DNA from: Chloroflexota bacterium
GTDB taxonomy: Bacteria > Chloroflexota > Anaerolineae > Anaerolineales > Anaerolineaceae
Length of the DNA stretch: 34,049 bases
NCBI GenBank assembly: GCA_012514645.1
Contig: JAAYZW010000251.1
Location: 1 to 34,049 of the forward strand
Direction: 5' to 3'
Shown: one piece after another, positions 1-9,492 of the stretch
How the letters are laid out: every line of letters starts with the position of its first letter
Numbering within the stretch: position 1 is the first letter of the stretch
Made by a program: the position numbers and the translations under genes
The notes under the pieces: generated by a model
What the model was told of the DNA's origin: nothing
What the model saw: only the letters and a program-made list of their open reading frames with translations
Databases searched by the model: none

Positions 1-920
1 GTAATCGTCCTTACGATCACCCAGATGTAGCTGCCATAATATGCCAGGTTCGAGAGCATGCCCCAGGCAAGGCTTGCGAAAGTGTTGCGCCGGGCAATCG
101 AAGCATCTTCTTCTAAAAATTGGGTGAACAGGTCTCCATATCGTTCCTTGAGTGCCGGACCGAGACCGAAAAGCTTGATTTCCTTGACGGTTTCATTGCT
201 GGTCAGCAGCGTTTCAATGTAACTGAGCAGGCGCGATTCCGGCGCGCGGCGGCTTAGCGCCCGGAATGACATCTCGGCGAAGCGTGAATTTGACAAGAAG
301 TTCGGCACGGCAGCCAAAATTACCACAACAGCCAGCCAGGGGCTGAAGCCAACCAACAGCGCTACCAGGGAAACCAGGGTGATGAATTGCTGAGCAACCT
401 GTGAAATTGAGCTGACGATTGCCAGGGCAGAGCTGTCAGCCCGCCGCCGGGCGTTTTGCATGCCATCGTAGAAAACCGGGTCCTCAAAATATTGCAGGTC
501 GAGGTTTATGGCTTTGTCGATGATTAAGGTGTTTACATGCCTGGTGAGCAGTGAGCGCAACACGTTGTTGGAGAGACTGCTGAGTGAATTTAGCAAGGTG
601 CTCACGAGCAGGAGGGCGAATTCGATCAACACAAAGGGCAAAACCAAGTCAAGCCCACCACGAACATCAGCGCCAATGTCGATCGCCTGGAGGATACGGT
701 CGACAATCATCTTGCCCACCCAGGACTGCGCGGCTGGTAGAACGGCAACCAGTGGAATCAGGCAAAAATTGATCAGGGTGTGGCGTCTGCTGGCGTTCCA
801 GACCAGTTTGAAGGCTTGCGGTGTGTTTCGCAGAGCTTCAGCGGTATCTTTCCAGGAATTTGAAATTTTTTCTTTGAGGTTTTTTGGTGCTTGGTTTCGA
901 GGTGTGTTTTCAGGTCGCAT
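1..920 (-). CDS. ABC transporter, N-terminal/transmembrane part (partial; C-terminal part beyond the window start)
   Basis: Own reverse-strand translation from the cat at 918-920: MRPENTPRNQAPKNLKEKISNSWKDTAEALRNTPQAFKLVWNASRRHTLINFCLIPLVAVLPAAQSWVGKMIVDRI...; open to the window edge. Type I ABC exporter TMD character. Confidence 0.8.
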   Translation of the reverse strand, partial: MRPENTPRNQAPKNLKEKISNSWKDTAEALRNTPQAFKLVWNASRRHTLINFCLIPLVAVLPAAQSWVGKMIVDRILQAIDIGADVRGGLDLVLPFVLIEFALLLVSTLLNSLSSLSNNVLRSLLTRHVNTLIIDKAINLDLQYFEDPVFYDGMQNARRRADSSALAIVSSISQVAQQFITLVSLVALLVGFSPWLAVVVILAAVPNFLSNSRFAEMSFRALSRRAPESRLLSYIETLLTSNETVKEIKLFGLGPALKERYGDLFTQFLEEDASIARRNTFASLAWGMLSNLAYYGSYIWVIVRTI

Positions 921-974
921 AGGTTTTCCAGTTTTGTTTAGAGTACGACCATTTTAACGCAGAAGCGGGTAATC

Positions 975-1010
975 CTGTGGGTAATAACCAATCTGTGGGT
1001 AATAACCAAT
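975..1010. repeat. Perfect tandem duplication of an 18-bp unit (CTGTGGGTAATAACCAAT x2) upstream of the ABC transporter
   Basis: Direct reading: 975-992 and 993-1010 are identical. Confidence 0.9.
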
Positions 1011-1131
1011 TTGGGAAGTAATATCTTGCCGGTGACCCCGACATGGACGGGAATTAGCCGAAGGGCTCCAAAATACAGGACGCTTGCAGAGAAAATGTGT
1101 GCCCACTCGGGAGACTGGCTCTATTACATGC

Positions 1132-2772
1132 TTAACTCATCGCCGCGTCGACAATTTCCCGAGCTTCAGCCTGGATCTGCGCGAGGTGCTCTGCACTTTT
1201 CAGGCTCTCGGCATAAATTTTATAGATCTCTTCCGTGCCAGATGGTCGGGCGGCAAACCAACCGTTCTGTGTGACCACTTTCAAGCCTCCGATTGGCGCG
1301 TTATTGCAGCTGGCAGTGGTCTGTTTTGCCAAAATCGGGTCACCAGCCATCATTTCGACTGTAACCAGGTCGGGCGACAGGTCTGCCAAAACCGCTTTTT
1401 GCCCGGCGGTGGCTGGGGCATCCAGGCGCGCATACCACGACCCGCCCAGTTTAGCCTCCAGTTCCTGATAGTGCAAACCAGGGTCTTTACCGGTAACAGC
1501 CAAAATCTCCGCTGCCAACAGGTTGAGGATAAAACCATCTTTGTCAGTCGTCCAGGTTTTCCCATTCCTGCGCAAGAAGGAGGCGCCAGCGCTCTCTTCG
1601 CCGCCGAAACCGATTTCGCCGCTGAGCAAGCCGGGCACAAACCACTTAAAACCAACCGGCACTTCGCAGAGCCGACGGCTAAGCTTTTGAACCACCTTGT
1701 CGATGATCGAACTGGAAACCAAGGTTTTACCCACCGCGCTGCCATCAGACCAACCCGGGCGATTTTGGAACAGGTACCAGATGGCGACGGCGAGATAATG
1801 ATTGGCGTTCATCAAACCAACACTGGGGGTGACGATGCCATGTCGATCGAAGTCGACGTCATTCCCAAAGGCGATATCAAAGTCATCTTTCAGGGCGACC
1901 AGGCTTGCCATCGCGTAGGGCGAAGAGCAGTCCATGCGGATTTTACCGTCTTTGTCCAGGGTCATAAACGAGAAGGTCGGGTCAACGCGCTTATTGACCA
2001 CTTTGAGGTTCAGTTTATACATGTCTGCCATCGGCTCCCAATAAGCCACGCCAGAGCCGCCCAAAGGATCAGCCCCGATAAGAATTCTGGAATCTGCGAT
2101 CGCGCGCATATCAATTACACTTTCAAGATCTTCCAGGTAAGGGGTCATCATGTCGATCTGAGAGGTTGTGCTGGCTGCCATGGCTTTGTGCAGCGAAATT
2201 CTGCGCACGTTTTGCAATTTGTTGGCGATGATCTCGTTGGCGCGGTTTTGAATCCACCTGGTGGTGTGGGTGTCTGCGGGACCACCATTGGGCGGGTTAT
2301 ATTTGAAACCACCATCCTCAGGGGGGTTATGCGAGGGCGAAATTACAACGCCGTCGGCTATACTGCGTGGAAATTCACGATTGAAGGTCAGGATCGCATG
2401 CGAAATCACGGGTGTGGGCGTGTATTGATGACCCTGGTGGATGCGGATATCCACACCATTGCCGGCGAAGACCTCGATGGCGGTGAAAAGAGCTGGCTCT
2501 GAGAGCGCGTGCGTGTCCATGCCCATATATAGCGGTCCGTTGATCGCTTCGCCGCGGCGATATTCGACGATTGCCTGCGTGATGGCAGCGACGTGGTCGT
2601 CGTTAAAACTGTTGTCGAGCGAACTGCCGCGGTGACCGGAGGTGCCAAAAGAGACTTGTTGGCTGGGTTCGCCGAGCTCGGGGTGATTGGTGTAGTAGGC
2701 AGAGATAAGCCGTGGGATATTGGCGAGGTATTCGATTGGCGCGGGCTTTCCTGCGAGAGGATGAAGGCTCAT
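1132..2772 (-). CDS. pgm: Phosphoglucomutase (alpha-D-glucose phosphate-specific)
   Basis: Protein [27 protein letters not shown]...[17 protein letters not shown]...[28 protein letters not shown]...; hallmark SPSHNP active-site serine loop. Start moved to 2772, with an upstream GGAG. Confidence 0.95.
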   Translation of the reverse strand: MSLHPLAGKPAPIEYLANIPRLISAYYTNHPELGEPSQQVSFGTSGHRGSSLDNSFNDDHVAAITQAIVEYRRGEAINGPLYMGMDTHALSEPALFTAIEVFAGNGVDIRIHQGHQYTPTPVISHAILTFNREFPRSIADGVVISPSHNPPEDGGFKYNPPNGGPADTHTTRWIQNRANEIIANKLQNVRRISLHKAMAASTTSQIDMMTPYLEDLESVIDMRAIADSRILIGADPLGGSGVAYWEPMADMYKLNLKVVNKRVDPTFSFMTLDKDGKIRMDCSSPYAMASLVALKDDFDIAFGNDVDFDRHGIVTPSVGLMNANHYLAVAIWYLFQNRPGWSDGSAVGKTLVSSSIIDKVVQKLSRRLCEVPVGFKWFVPGLLSGEIGFGGEESAGASFLRRNGKTWTTDKDGFILNLLAAEILAVTGKDPGLHYQELEAKLGGSWYARLDAPATAGQKAVLADLSPDLVTVEMMAGDPILAKQTTASCNNAPIGGLKVVTQNGWFAARPSGTEEIYKIYAESLKSAEHLAQIQAEAREIVDAAMS

Positions 2773-2924
2773 GAGGGCTCCTGTCTGGTTTGTTAAGTGC
2801 GTGGCGTAACAGAATGAAAACAAATTGATTCTATCACGTCAGCTCGAGAGAACAGGAATGATTGTAGGGAAGGTGTTCGTTATTTGCGCGATGACCTGAA
2901 AGAAACGACGCCTGGAGCGCCACT

Positions 2925-2957
2925 GCTGGCATTCTGAACAAAACCAAGAATGCCAGC
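2925..2957 (-). terminator. Possible terminator hairpin downstream of the sbcC-like gene
   Basis: Perfect 11-bp inverted repeat GCTGGCATTCT (2925-2935) / AGAATGCCAGC (2947-2957), just past the stop at 2965; no strong U-tract. Confidence 0.5.
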
Positions 2958-2964
2958 TAAAAAC

Positions 2965-5541
2965 TTACCCCAGGATGATTTCCACCTGCGAGCCGCCGGG
3001 ACCCTTGGTGACCTCAATACGATTGGAGAAATAATCTTTCAACTCCTCCAGATGGGTGATAATCAGCACCTTCTCAAAATCTTGTCTGACGATATTAATC
3101 GCTTCGATTAAACGCTGACGACCTTGCGCGTCCTGATTGCCAAAACCCTCATCAATTACCAGCGTCTGCAATTTCGCGCCGGCACGGCGGGCAAGCACCC
3201 GGCTGAGTGCCAGGCGAATCGAAAAATTGATGCGGAAGGCTTCGCCGCCGGAATAGGTCTCATAGTCACGCGTGCCAGAACCGTCACTGACGACGATGTC
3301 GAGCGTCTCCATCATGTCTTTACGCTTGCTATCTTTATATGCCCTCTGAGGGTTGAAACTGACGCTCATACTGTAGTCAGACAGCCGGGCGAGCAGCAGG
3401 TTTGCCTGTGTTTCCAGTTCAGGCAGGGCTTGTTCAATCAGCATTGCCGGCACGCCGTCTTTACCAAAAGCGGTTTCCAGCTTGGCATATTGGCGGATCT
3501 GCTCATTGAGGGTTTCCTTCTCCGCCCGCAGCCTGATCTGGCGTTCACGCTGGGTCTGAATGGTCGCCAAAGCTTGGTCGACTTCGCCGAGCTTGCGGTT
3601 GACACTGTCTTGCCCCTCACGCAGTTCTACCAACGCTTTTTCAATTTCGCGGCTGTCTGGCAGGTTGGCTCGGGCTTCCCGCAGAGCTTGCGCTTCTGAC
3701 ACAAAGCGAGCTTCTGTTTCTCGCAGTTCTTCCTGCTCATGGGCAATATCTTTCTGCAGAGATTCCAGTTCAGCGTGGTGCAGCGAGCTGCTGGTTCTGG
3801 CTATCTGCAGTTCCTGCCAGGTCTCTTCAGCCGCCGCCGTTTCCTGTACCGCCTGCCGAAGTTGGTTGTGAGCATTTTGGTCATAAGACAGTTCCGCTAA
3901 TTGTTGAGCGACCACAGCGATTTCTGCCCGTACTTCGGGTAAAAAGTTGTCGTTCTTAATCTCTGCTTGTGCTACCTTAAGACGGGCTGCTTTGCCGCTG
4001 TTCCAGACCCTCTCTCGATCTTGCAGCTGCTCCGTTTTCTGCTGCAACAAAGCCTGTTGAGTGGTCAGTTTGTGCCGCTGGGCTTCCTGCTGCTGTGCCT
4101 TTTTTAACTGGCTATCCAGTTCCTCTTTTTCTGCTTTCACTTTTTCCGTCTCGGTGCGGTTGGATCGGAACTGGTCGCCCAAGGGTTTGCCAAGAATATT
4201 GATTTCGCTGATAATCTCGAGTCTGTGTTCAGCGGTCAGATCTTGCCCGCACATTGGGCAAGCGCCGCCTTTGGCAGATTCCACTTTGCTGCGCCGGTTT
4301 GCCAACTCATCCATGCGCGCTTTCAGACTGCCCTTCTCGCCCTCCAGCCGCTCAATCTGGCTGGAGAGTACGTTGATCTGCTTGGTCAGTTCTGCCTGCT
4401 CTGGCATCATAGAAAGTTCCGCTAATTGATCAGCCAGTTCTTTTAACTGCTCATTCGTCTGGCTGGAAGATTTCAATGCCTCCTGTAACTCACGCTCTTC
4501 ATCCCGCAGTGAGGCAACCTCTCGTTCGAGCGATTGCAGATAGCTTTTGATTTGAGAATCGAGCCCAGCGCGCTGACGTTCCAGGGACCAATATTTTTGA
4601 GAAATTTGGTCATAGCCATTCAGGCTCTGTCGGTTGCTCAGCAACTTCTGGTAGGCATTTTCGATTTCAACAGCCTGGGCAAGCTTCTCTTGATAACCAG
4701 CCAGCGCAGCCTGCTTTTCAGAGGCTTGTTGTTCTTTCCTCTTGACTGCCTGGCGCTGCCGCTCAACCTGTTGTACGAGATTTTCAAGCTGACGTTCCTG
4801 GTTGGCTACCAATTGCGCTTGTGCTCTGGCAGCGTCAAGCTGTGCCTGCTGGGTGCTGGTTTTCTCACGCAGCAACGCCAGTTCACTCTCCAGCAACTTG
4901 CGCTCTTGTTTTTGGTGGTCTTCAGTATCGAGCTCTTCCTGGATTTGGGCGATATTAATGTCGAGCAATTTTGCGTCGGAACGAGCCTTGCGGTTTTTTT
5001 CGTTAGCGGCTTTGCGAAACACTTCCCACTGGTCAAGCCCCAAAATCGTGGAAAGAATCTCTTTTCGCTCAGACGGCTTTTTGGTGGCAAAAGAATCGGC
5101 TTTGCCCTGCAAAAAGAAAGATGCATTCACAAAGCTTTCATAATCCAGCCGAAGCGTATTGAGTATTTTCGCATCGGTCTTGCGTACGGTGTACTCTGTC
5201 AGCGGCTTCCAATTGAAACTATCGGAATCAGCATCCGGATTCTGGATGAAGAAATCGAGTGTCGTTGATTTACCCCTGGTGTTACGGCGGCAGACACGGT
5301 AGACCTGGTTTTCATATTCGAAATCGAGCGTGACCTCAGCGAATTTACTGGCAGTGTTAATGATCGCTTCGTTTTGTACCCGGGCTTTGCCATATAGCGC
5401 GTAGGTGATCGCATCCAGAATCGAAGATTTGCCGGCACCGTTTGCGCCAGAGATACAAGCCAGGTCAAAACCGGTAAAGTTGATATTGACTGCCTCACGG
5501 TAAGAGGTGAAGCCTTCAAGGCGTAAGTTAATCGGAATCAT
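2965..5541 (-). CDS. SbcC/Rad50-type SMC-like ATPase with zinc hook
   Basis: Walker A GANGAGKSS near the N-terminus, long coiled coil, central CPMCGQ zinc hook, TYSGGEAFRINFSIRLALSRVLA signature, TLVIDEGFGNQD Walker B. Confidence 0.92.
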   Translation of the reverse strand: MIPINLRLEGFTSYREAVNINFTGFDLACISGANGAGKSSILDAITYALYGKARVQNEAIINTASKFAEVTLDFEYENQVYRVCRRNTRGKSTTLDFFIQNPDADSDSFNWKPLTEYTVRKTDAKILNTLRLDYESFVNASFFLQGKADSFATKKPSERKEILSTILGLDQWEVFRKAANEKNRKARSDAKLLDINIAQIQEELDTEDHQKQERKLLESELALLREKTSTQQAQLDAARAQAQLVANQERQLENLVQQVERQRQAVKRKEQQASEKQAALAGYQEKLAQAVEIENAYQKLLSNRQSLNGYDQISQKYWSLERQRAGLDSQIKSYLQSLEREVASLRDEERELQEALKSSSQTNEQLKELADQLAELSMMPEQAELTKQINVLSSQIERLEGEKGSLKARMDELANRRSKVESAKGGACPMCGQDLTAEHRLEIISEINILGKPLGDQFRSNRTETEKVKAEKEELDSQLKKAQQQEAQRHKLTTQQALLQQKTEQLQDRERVWNSGKAARLKVAQAEIKNDNFLPEVRAEIAVVAQQLAELSYDQNAHNQLRQAVQETAAAEETWQELQIARTSSSLHHAELESLQKDIAHEQEELRETEARFVSEAQALREARANLPDSREIEKALVELREGQDSVNRKLGEVDQALATIQTQRERQIRLRAEKETLNEQIRQYAKLETAFGKDGVPAMLIEQALPELETQANLLLARLSDYSMSVSFNPQRAYKDSKRKDMMETLDIVVSDGSGTRDYETYSGGEAFRINFSIRLALSRVLARRAGAKLQTLVIDEGFGNQDAQGRQRLIEAINIVRQDFEKVLIITHLEELKDYFSNRIEVTKGPGGSQVEIILG

Positions 5542-7276
5542 CGTCCATCCCTAATGCTTTGTTAGCCGCGCTGGTGGTCATCGGCGGTTTTTCTTCGCCC
5601 AACAGATCCTTCCAGAATTGGTGATCGTACCTGCGCGAGCGGATCGGAATGGGCATGGGCACGCCCCAACCGAGCATGAGCACCTCCTCTTTGGGCTGCA
5701 GTTTGGCAAGCATCCCGCGTAGCCCGCCCCTGCCGGGCAACCCCGAGAGCACGGCGTTAATATCGTTTTCATCGCCGAGCGAGCCTGAAATCCGCGTGCC
5801 CAACTGAGACATAACCTCATCATAAATCTGTGACGGGCGCTGGTCAATGATCAGCAGGGTAACGTAATACTTGCGCATTTCACGAGCGATGGTGCTGAAA
5901 ATGGTCTGGGATGCCATCTCACGATTGAGCAATTTGTGGGCTTCTTCCACGACAACCACAAGCGGTCGCGGCTCCGGACCATTACCGCTGTGGTAACTCT
6001 CGGTGGCGCGCTCCCAGGCATCACGGATCTTGCGGGTGATCAGATTGGTTACCAGCAAATAGTCGAGTTCGCTGTCAAATTTTCCGAATGAAAGCACAAC
6101 ATGGCGCTTGTTTTGCAGGGCAGTAATGATATCCTGCAAACCGTTGCTAGCTGGCGAATCAATTAAATAAGGTCGATTATAGAGGCGACCCAACTTGCTG
6201 CGGAGCGCCTCAGCCGCGCCAGCGTGAATGCCAGCCTGGCGCGCCCAAAAAGCGACGCTGTCTGGGGCGGGTTCGGTTTTTCCATCCTCATTCTCAACAG
6301 TGCTGCCAACGTTCATTTGCATGAAGGCATTAAACCAATCGCCGTGGAAATCGTTTTCGAGCTTGTCCAGCGTTGTTGGTGTGGTCTCTTTGAGATTGAG
6401 GATTTGGGTCAACTGTAAGACATCCTCAGTGGTGATATCGCTGTGGCTGATCTCGAGACTGAAGTCAGCATTCCTGTTTCCAAACCTGGTTCCTGCACCG
6501 AGTCCAACCAGGCGAACCTTGTTGTCAAACTTGCCTTTCAACCCGGGCACAGCGCTGCCGGTATCTGAAGAGGTTGTGTCAGGTCCATATTCGTTATGCA
6601 TGTCAAAAATCAATGTCGAAGCATGGTCTGCGTTGATCAAACCAGCCAAAATCATGCGCGCCAGGAACGACTTGCCCGAACCGGTGGTGCCAAAAATTCC
6701 GGAAGAACGCTGCACGAACTTGTCCAGGTTTAGGCACACCGGATGCCCCTGCTCGCGGGTACTGCCAACCCGAAAAATCGTCTTGTTGTCTTCTTTCCCG
6801 AAAATATCAGCGATGTCGGCTTCGTCAGCCAGTTTGACCGAGGCGTGGTGGTTTGGGACGGTTTTGACAGGCATGGGTGCAGGGTCGTCTGTGTTATTTA
6901 GGCGCCAACTCGAATAATCAGGCGAGTCCAGGTCTGGACCTTTATCGCGCATCAGCACGGGCATGATTGCCAGGTTTGTATAAAGGGTTTGCTGATTCAA
7001 ATACTGCGCCAGGTTCGGGGCGAAACGCTGGGCATTGAGTTGGTTGGCATATTGCTCATCAATTGCCCGCAAGCGCAGATCAGTCACCAATCCATAGAAG
7101 CGCCAGTTGTTGCTGTCAATTACAACAAAAGCGCCTTCCTGTACCTCTTGGGGAGCAACCGTAAGCCGCGCTTCAAGGTTGGCTTCCAGCCCGCCGCCGG
7201 TTATGTAGCCAATCGCCAGATCATGGGTTAATTCTTCGGTTGAGGCGTTGATTATTTTTTGTTCCATCTTATTCAT
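5528..7276 (-). CDS. HerA-like DNA translocase ATPase (DUF87 / HerA-HP family)
   Basis: HAS-barrel-like N-terminus, Walker A GTTGSGKS, Walker B LVVVVEEAHKLL, HerA-type C-terminus (IIDQRPSQIYDEVMSQLGTRI). Overlaps both neighbours. Confidence 0.9.
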   Translation of the reverse strand: MNKMEQKIINASTEELTHDLAIGYITGGGLEANLEARLTVAPQEVQEGAFVVIDSNNWRFYGLVTDLRLRAIDEQYANQLNAQRFAPNLAQYLNQQTLYTNLAIMPVLMRDKGPDLDSPDYSSWRLNNTDDPAPMPVKTVPNHHASVKLADEADIADIFGKEDNKTIFRVGSTREQGHPVCLNLDKFVQRSSGIFGTTGSGKSFLARMILAGLINADHASTLIFDMHNEYGPDTTSSDTGSAVPGLKGKFDNKVRLVGLGAGTRFGNRNADFSLEISHSDITTEDVLQLTQILNLKETTPTTLDKLENDFHGDWFNAFMQMNVGSTVENEDGKTEPAPDSVAFWARQAGIHAGAAEALRSKLGRLYNRPYLIDSPASNGLQDIITALQNKRHVVLSFGKFDSELDYLLVTNLITRKIRDAWERATESYHSGNGPEPRPLVVVVEEAHKLLNREMASQTIFSTIAREMRKYYVTLLIIDQRPSQIYDEVMSQLGTRISGSLGDENDINAVLSGLPGRGGLRGMLAKLQPKEEVLMLGWGVPMPIPIRSRRYDHQFWKDLLGEEKPPMTTSAANKALGMDDDSD

Positions 7277-7886
7277 GCTCCAGGTCGGTCAATACATCCA
7301 GCACGGCGGTGAGACGCAGATAATCGTCGCGCAGCAAAGTGATCAATTTTTGACATGCTTGTTCATACCAGCCAGTGTTGCCAGTGGATTCGTGCGCAGC
7401 TCTGGCGCGGCGTAGGTGTGCAGCCAGGATTTCTTCAATTGGTTGATCGGGCAACCGCAGAATGTGCCGAAGATAAGCCTGGTTGTTGAGCGAAGTGAAG
7501 CGAGCCAATTCTTCGGCATGACACAGGTGCATTTCATCCAGGCTCAGCGGCGGTCGCGGTGGCAGGCGGTGAGAGATTTGCCCGTTTTGGGTATAGCCGA
7601 CAGTCAAAACATGGATTTCGACCGGCAGGTTGCGATTGTAGCGGTTATCGGCTGTATATTCGGTAGGGATGCTCACCCCTGAAACCAATTGCCTCACCAG
7701 GCTGTCGTCGTTGATCAGGATATTTGTGATCAGCCCATAAATTTCGCTATGGTCTTCAAGCCTGACCTTGACCAATGCTCCCAATGCGGGTGTGTCCAGT
7801 TCACGCACCCGGCAGCCAGCCACAAAGTTGCTGTTCTCGGCTCGCAAAAGTTTGCCAATCGGTATGTTTTTCTGTCGTTCGCTCAT
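7269..7886 (-). CDS. Small HAS-barrel-like protein encoded between nurA and herA
   Basis: IPIGKLLRAENSNFVAGCRVRELDTPALGALVKVRLEDHSEIYGLITNI resembles a HerA HAS-barrel N-terminus but no P-loop is present; ATGA overlap with nurA. Confidence 0.65.
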   Translation of the reverse strand: MSERQKNIPIGKLLRAENSNFVAGCRVRELDTPALGALVKVRLEDHSEIYGLITNILINDDSLVRQLVSGVSIPTEYTADNRYNRNLPVEIHVLTVGYTQNGQISHRLPPRPPLSLDEMHLCHAEELARFTSLNNQAYLRHILRLPDQPIEEILAAHLRRARAAHESTGNTGWYEQACQKLITLLRDDYLRLTAVLDVLTDLEHE

Positions 7887-9046
7887 TTAAGACCTTTCAG
7901 ATAATCTTTGTTGGATCGATAACCGCTTAGTTGACTGTCGGCAGGAAATCTTGAGAGCAGTAGGTTTTCGATCTCCTCGTATTCCGCCTGCCTGACCACA
8001 GCCAGCTCGTGGGCACGGTGCAGCGAATAGGGGTAGGGGTGGGAGTCGAGCACCTGGGCATCATAATAGAGAGCGGCATGCACCAGGCTGACCAGCTCCG
8101 GATGCTGCGTGAGCCAGAACGGGATTTCGACTCTTGCCAGCCAGGGGTGCTCTGCCGCATTGCTGACATTCAGATAGAAAAACGCCACTCTTAACCGGTC
8201 AGCCGGTTCGCTTGGACGCTTGGAGATGATCTCGAAAAGTGCCGAACGTTCACCTGGTAAAATGCGGTCAGCCAGCAGCAAGCGGTCACTGATGCTCAGT
8301 TTGCGGTTCTGCTGCGAAGGCATTGTGGATTCCCCGAATTCGGCGAAAACCTCGAGCATGTTATGGAGCATCGATGAGCCGGGTTTGTCGATGTAACCTG
8401 CGCTCAGAATGCCCTCGCGCTCCATGTATTGGTCGATTTCAAAGACTTCCCGCTGGGCAGCCTGTGCTTTTTTGCCCTGGATATCACTCGGAAAAAAAAG
8501 ATCGAGGGGACCATCGGTCACAGTCAGAACTGGTCTGGGCAGACTGGGGGAGATTTCGTTGGCAATCAGGGTGCGCTCGGTCATATCCCGTATCAGAGTA
8601 ATATCTTCTTCGCTGATCAGGTTGCCATCATCTCTCAATATTTCTTCGTACGAGAGCAGTTCGGTGACCAGTTTGGTCGCGGGGGGTTCGCCGCTGCCAA
8701 AACGGACAGTCAGCATACCGATGTTGATCAGACCGAATTGCAGCGAGCGATGCCGGCTTGGGACGATCTGTGAACCATCGACGGTCAGCAAAGTATAGGA
8801 TTCTGGTAAACCGCCCAATGGGTAGCTTTGCAGCAGATCTTCATGCAACGGCTTCGCAAGGTAAAGCTTCGGCTTGCTTTGCCGGGCTTGCTCGATAGTC
8901 TTCTTGAGCCCTTCTGTATCAAGGCAGGCTTCCTCAAACAACGATCTCAATTTTCCGGTCGCTTTTCTGCTCTCTGCCAGCCAGTTATTGGCTTGCTCGG
9001 CATAGCGACTGGCATTTTGATCTACAGAGGCATAATTTAAGGGCAT
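7883..9046 (-). CDS. NurA-domain nuclease
   Basis: TVDGSQIVPSRHR (catalytic Asp motif), VTDGPLDLFF, GYIDKPGSSML, C-terminal YPYSLHRAHELAVV; typical NurA motifs. Start chosen at MPLNYASVDQ. Confidence 0.85.
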   Translation of the reverse strand: MPLNYASVDQNASRYAEQANNWLAESRKATGKLRSLFEEACLDTEGLKKTIEQARQSKPKLYLAKPLHEDLLQSYPLGGLPESYTLLTVDGSQIVPSRHRSLQFGLINIGMLTVRFGSGEPPATKLVTELLSYEEILRDDGNLISEEDITLIRDMTERTLIANEISPSLPRPVLTVTDGPLDLFFPSDIQGKKAQAAQREVFEIDQYMEREGILSAGYIDKPGSSMLHNMLEVFAEFGESTMPSQQNRKLSISDRLLLADRILPGERSALFEIISKRPSEPADRLRVAFFYLNVSNAAEHPWLARVEIPFWLTQHPELVSLVHAALYYDAQVLDSHPYPYSLHRAHELAVVRQAEYEEIENLLLSRFPADSQLSGYRSNKDYLKGLK

Positions 9047-9133
9047 GAGATCTCCGGAAAGAAAACAAAAGGAACAACCATAAGGCAATTATAACTATGA
9101 AAGGTTGCTCTTCCAGCCCAATTCTGACCGATT

Positions 9134-9492
9134 AGCAATTCTAAATTTGGGAAATTTTAGATCGAAAAGTGGAATGAACGCTTAATCGGACTTCGAATTT
9201 GAGGCTATTACAACACAACTGAATATAAATTTATAACAACCGTAGAGGTGGGTTCAGGGCGTGAGCAGAAGTGATTTTTTTAATCAGCCAAACCCACCTC
9301 GCTGGAATCACGGTTAATTATTGGTTTTCAATGCCTGTTCGCAGTGCTTAAGCTGGGGAGGTCTGACTATGTATGTGTTGATTGAGTGCCCACGATTTGG
9401 AACCTCCCCGTATGTTTCTGTAGTTATGCTACATATAGCCTCTGCACTTTATTAGGGCAAAAAGCTATAGTTTTTTTATATTTATAGTTGCT
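9134..9492 (+). repeat. Copy 1 of a ~340-360 bp intergenic element with imperfect terminal inverted repeats, internal hairpins and a mini-ORF
   Basis: Left end AGCAATTCTAAATTT (9134-9148), right end ATATTTATAGTTGCT (9478-9492), RC AGCAACTATAAATAT; homologous in inverted orientation to 21887-22224 (shared blocks TTTTAGATCGAAA, GTTCAGGRCGTGAGCA, AAACCCACC, AATGCCTGT, GGAGGTCTGAC, GGGCAAAAAG). Confidence 0.8.
9369..9455 (+). other. Mini-ORF (28 aa) inside element copy 1: MYVLIECPRFGTSPYVSVVMLHIASALY
   Basis: GGGGAGG Shine-Dalgarno at 9355-9361 just upstream; the first seven codons are similar in copy 2 (MYAVIEC). Confidence 0.4.

Noticed and set aside
957-1131. Possible tRNA or small RNA downstream of pgm
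   Set aside because: No cloverleaf or conserved T-loop could be fitted; no second copy for support.
1084-2502. 472-aa plus-strand ORF
   Set aside because: Antisense shadow of pgm; no recognisable domain, while the minus frame is a clear phosphoglucomutase.
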